Shown: positions 62,676 through 64,000 of the stretch, piece after piece
Layout of the letters: each line of letters begins with the position of its first letter
Position numbering within the stretch: the stretch's first letter is position 1
NCBI RefSeq assembly: GCF_014897985.1
Contig: NZ_JABUZA010000005.1
Coordinates: 62,001 to 126,000, forward strand
Reading direction: 5' to 3'
DNA from: Halomonas colorata
GTDB taxonomy: Bacteria > Pseudomonadota > Gammaproteobacteria > Pseudomonadales > Halomonadaceae
DNA length: 64,000 bases
Notes under the pieces: generated by a model
The model's input: the letters and a program-made list of their open reading frames with translations, nothing else
Told to the model about the DNA's origin: nothing
The model's database searches: none
Position numbers and translations under genes: made by a program

Positions 62676-64000
62676 ATGCACAAACGTTTTAGTTTTTTAC
62701 TCTGCACACCGCTTCTGGCGATGGCAGCGATGCCCGTTTCGGCTGATGAGCCTGTTGATGTTGTATTAATTGGTGGCGGTATCATGAGCGCCACACTAGG
62801 TACCTATCTTCAAGAATTAGAACCTGATTGGGATATCTATCTTTACGAACGCCTGAGTCAGGTTGCTGAAGAAAGTTCCAACGCCTGGAATAACGCAGGC
62901 AGCGGCCACTCTGCCTTTATGGAAATGAATTATACGCCGGGTGATGGCGAGCACGTTGAAATTGAGCGCGCGGTTAATGTTACCGAACAGTTTGAAATTT
63001 CCCGTCAGTTCTGGGCCCATCAGGTTGACCAAGGGATTCTTAGCGACCCCAAAGCCTTTATTAATTCGGTACCGCATCACGCGTTGGTGTGGGGGCAAGA
63101 CGATGTCGCTTTCCTGCGCGAACGTTATGCACGCATGACTGAAAACCCGCTATATGAAGGCATGGAATACTCGGAAGATCGCCAGGAGATCGCTGAGTGG
63201 ATGCCGCTTGTCATGGTCGGTCGTGATGACAACGAGCCGGTTGCCGCGACCCGCATGCAGATGGGTACAGAAGTTAACTATGGTGCCCAGGCTCGCCAGA
63301 TGATTGAAGGCTTGGGTGATAGCGATAACTTCACCCTCTCGCTTAACAGTGAAGTGCGCGGCCTTGAACGCAATGACGACGATACCTGGCATGTGACGAT
63401 TAAAAACCTGGAAAGCGGTGATGAATCCACCGTTGACGCCCGGTTTGTGTTTATTGGGGCTGGCGGTGCCGCGCTGCCGCTACTTCAGGAATCTGGTATT
63501 CCGGAAGCGAATGCCTATGCCGGCTTCCCGGTGGGCGGTCAGTTCCTGTACACCACCAATCCTGACGTTGTGTCTCAACATCAGATCAAGGTATACGCCA
63601 AAGCGGGCGAAGGCTCTCCGCCAATGTCGGTGCCGCACCTAGACTTCCGTAACCTGGATGGCAAGCCAGCGCTGTTCTATGGCCCGTTTGCGACTTTCTC
63701 GAGCAAGTTTCTGAAAGAAGGCTCGTGGACTGACCTATTTGGCTCCATGACGTTTGATAATATCTGGCCGACAACTCAGGTAGGAATGCACAATTTCAAC
63801 CTGGTGCGCTACCTGGTGGGCCAGGTAATGATGTCAGATGATGACCGCTTTGAAGCACTGCAGGATTTTTACCCCGAAGCGAACAGCGATGATTGGGAGC
63901 TGTGGACTGCTGGCCAGCGGGTTCAGATCATCAAGGATGACCCTGAGCGTGGCGGACTCCTGCAGTTTGGTACCGAAGTGGTAAGCTCTGAAGACGGCTC
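62676..64000 (+). CDS. mqo: Malate:quinone oxidoreductase, 3' end outside window
   Basis: The frame is open to the right edge (about 441 residues visible of a usual 500-550). After a signal-like N-terminus ([23 protein letters not shown]) comes the FAD motif [32 protein letters not shown] and the family segment [52 protein letters not shown]. It oxidises malate to oxaloacetate and passes electrons to quinone. E. coli Mqo has a similar N-terminal hydrophobic segment. The ATG at 62676 is chosen; the nearby ATG at 62671 is in another frame. Confidence 0.94.
   Translation, partial: MHKRFSFLLCTPLLAMAAMPVSADEPVDVVLIGGGIMSATLGTYLQELEPDWDIYLYERLSQVAEESSNAWNNAGSGHSAFMEMNYTPGDGEHVEIERAVNVTEQFEISRQFWAHQVDQGILSDPKAFINSVPHHALVWGQDDVAFLRERYARMTENPLYEGMEYSEDRQEIAEWMPLVMVGRDDNEPVAATRMQMGTEVNYGAQARQMIEGLGDSDNFTLSLNSEVRGLERNDDDTWHVTIKNLESGDESTVDARFVFIGAGGAALPLLQESGIPEANAYAGFPVGGQFLYTTNPDVVSQHQIKVYAKAGEGSPPMSVPHLDFRNLDGKPALFYGPFATFSSKFLKEGSWTDLFGSMTFDNIWPTTQVGMHNFNLVRYLVGQVMMSDDDRFEALQDFYPEANSDDWELWTAGQRVQIIKDDPERGGLLQFGTEVVSSEDG

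Overview
The window looks like a chromosomal segment of a moderately halophilic gammaproteobacterium, most probably Halomonas or a close relative (Halomonadaceae). This is inferred from the gene set rather than from an rRNA. It carries a Pseudomonas-type arginine succinyltransferase operon with its AraC-type ArgR, FabV enoyl reductase, a DUF3581 protein, Pseudomonas-like GTGGGAGC extragenic palindromes and strongly acidic exported proteins. No rRNA, tRNA, prophage, insertion sequence or CRISPR array was seen. The DNA is gene-dense, with genes on both strands.

Layout. 1-5150: end of a RIO-type kinase gene, an AbrB-type membrane protein, an MsbA-like ABC exporter, a quinone-oxidoreductase-like dehydrogenase and a small unknown protein. 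5305-7358: an unknown protein paired with an MscS channel. 7442-11355: a YeeN/YebC-family regulator, LysE exporter, glutathione peroxidase, a DUF7079-like protein and fabV. 11561-15807: a small acidic protein, a FAD/Rieske oxidoreductase and three consecutive exported proteins sharing one signal peptide and leader pattern; two carry a PRC-barrel-like domain. 16007-23382: argR and aruCFGDB, converting arginine to succinylglutamate; the last-step gene aruE/astE is not next to it. A block of REP-type palindromes follows (23390-23812).

23911-30797: GNAT enzyme, a divergent EamA exporter/MarR pair with two palindromic operators, and a Fur-box-headed iron operon (FepA-like receptor, periplasmic esterase, YncE-like propeller). 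30929-34511: ElaA, BluB, a GNAT enzyme and a two-gene sodium:solute symporter unit. 34529-36379: a sensor diguanylate cyclase gene interrupted by an in-frame TGA. 36764-45386: paraslipin/NfeD pair, TRIC channel, a large YdbH/AsmA-like protein, DUF3581, CvrA antiporter and a doubtful exported protein. 45569-49659: mmsA behind a palindromic operator, an unknown protein, and a TPP-riboswitch-controlled SSS transporter (candidate thiamine-precursor importer).

49715-64000: GAF-PAS-GGDEF protein, CorA/ZntB-like transporter, a dehydrogenase overlapping a proline-racemase-family gene, DUF1289, arfB, a D-2-hydroxyacid dehydrogenase, a flavin reductase, a chemoreceptor behind a sigma-28-like promoter, an NAD(P)-binding protein overlapping a phosphoesterase, a DJ-1/PfpI protein, small DNA-binding-like proteins, DUF3820 and the start of mqo.

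Functional themes are amino-acid use (arginine, branched-chain, hydroxyproline-like substrates), iron and thiamine acquisition, ion and osmotic homeostasis, and c-di-GMP/chemotaxis signalling. Most calls are family-level recognition by eye; no database search was run.
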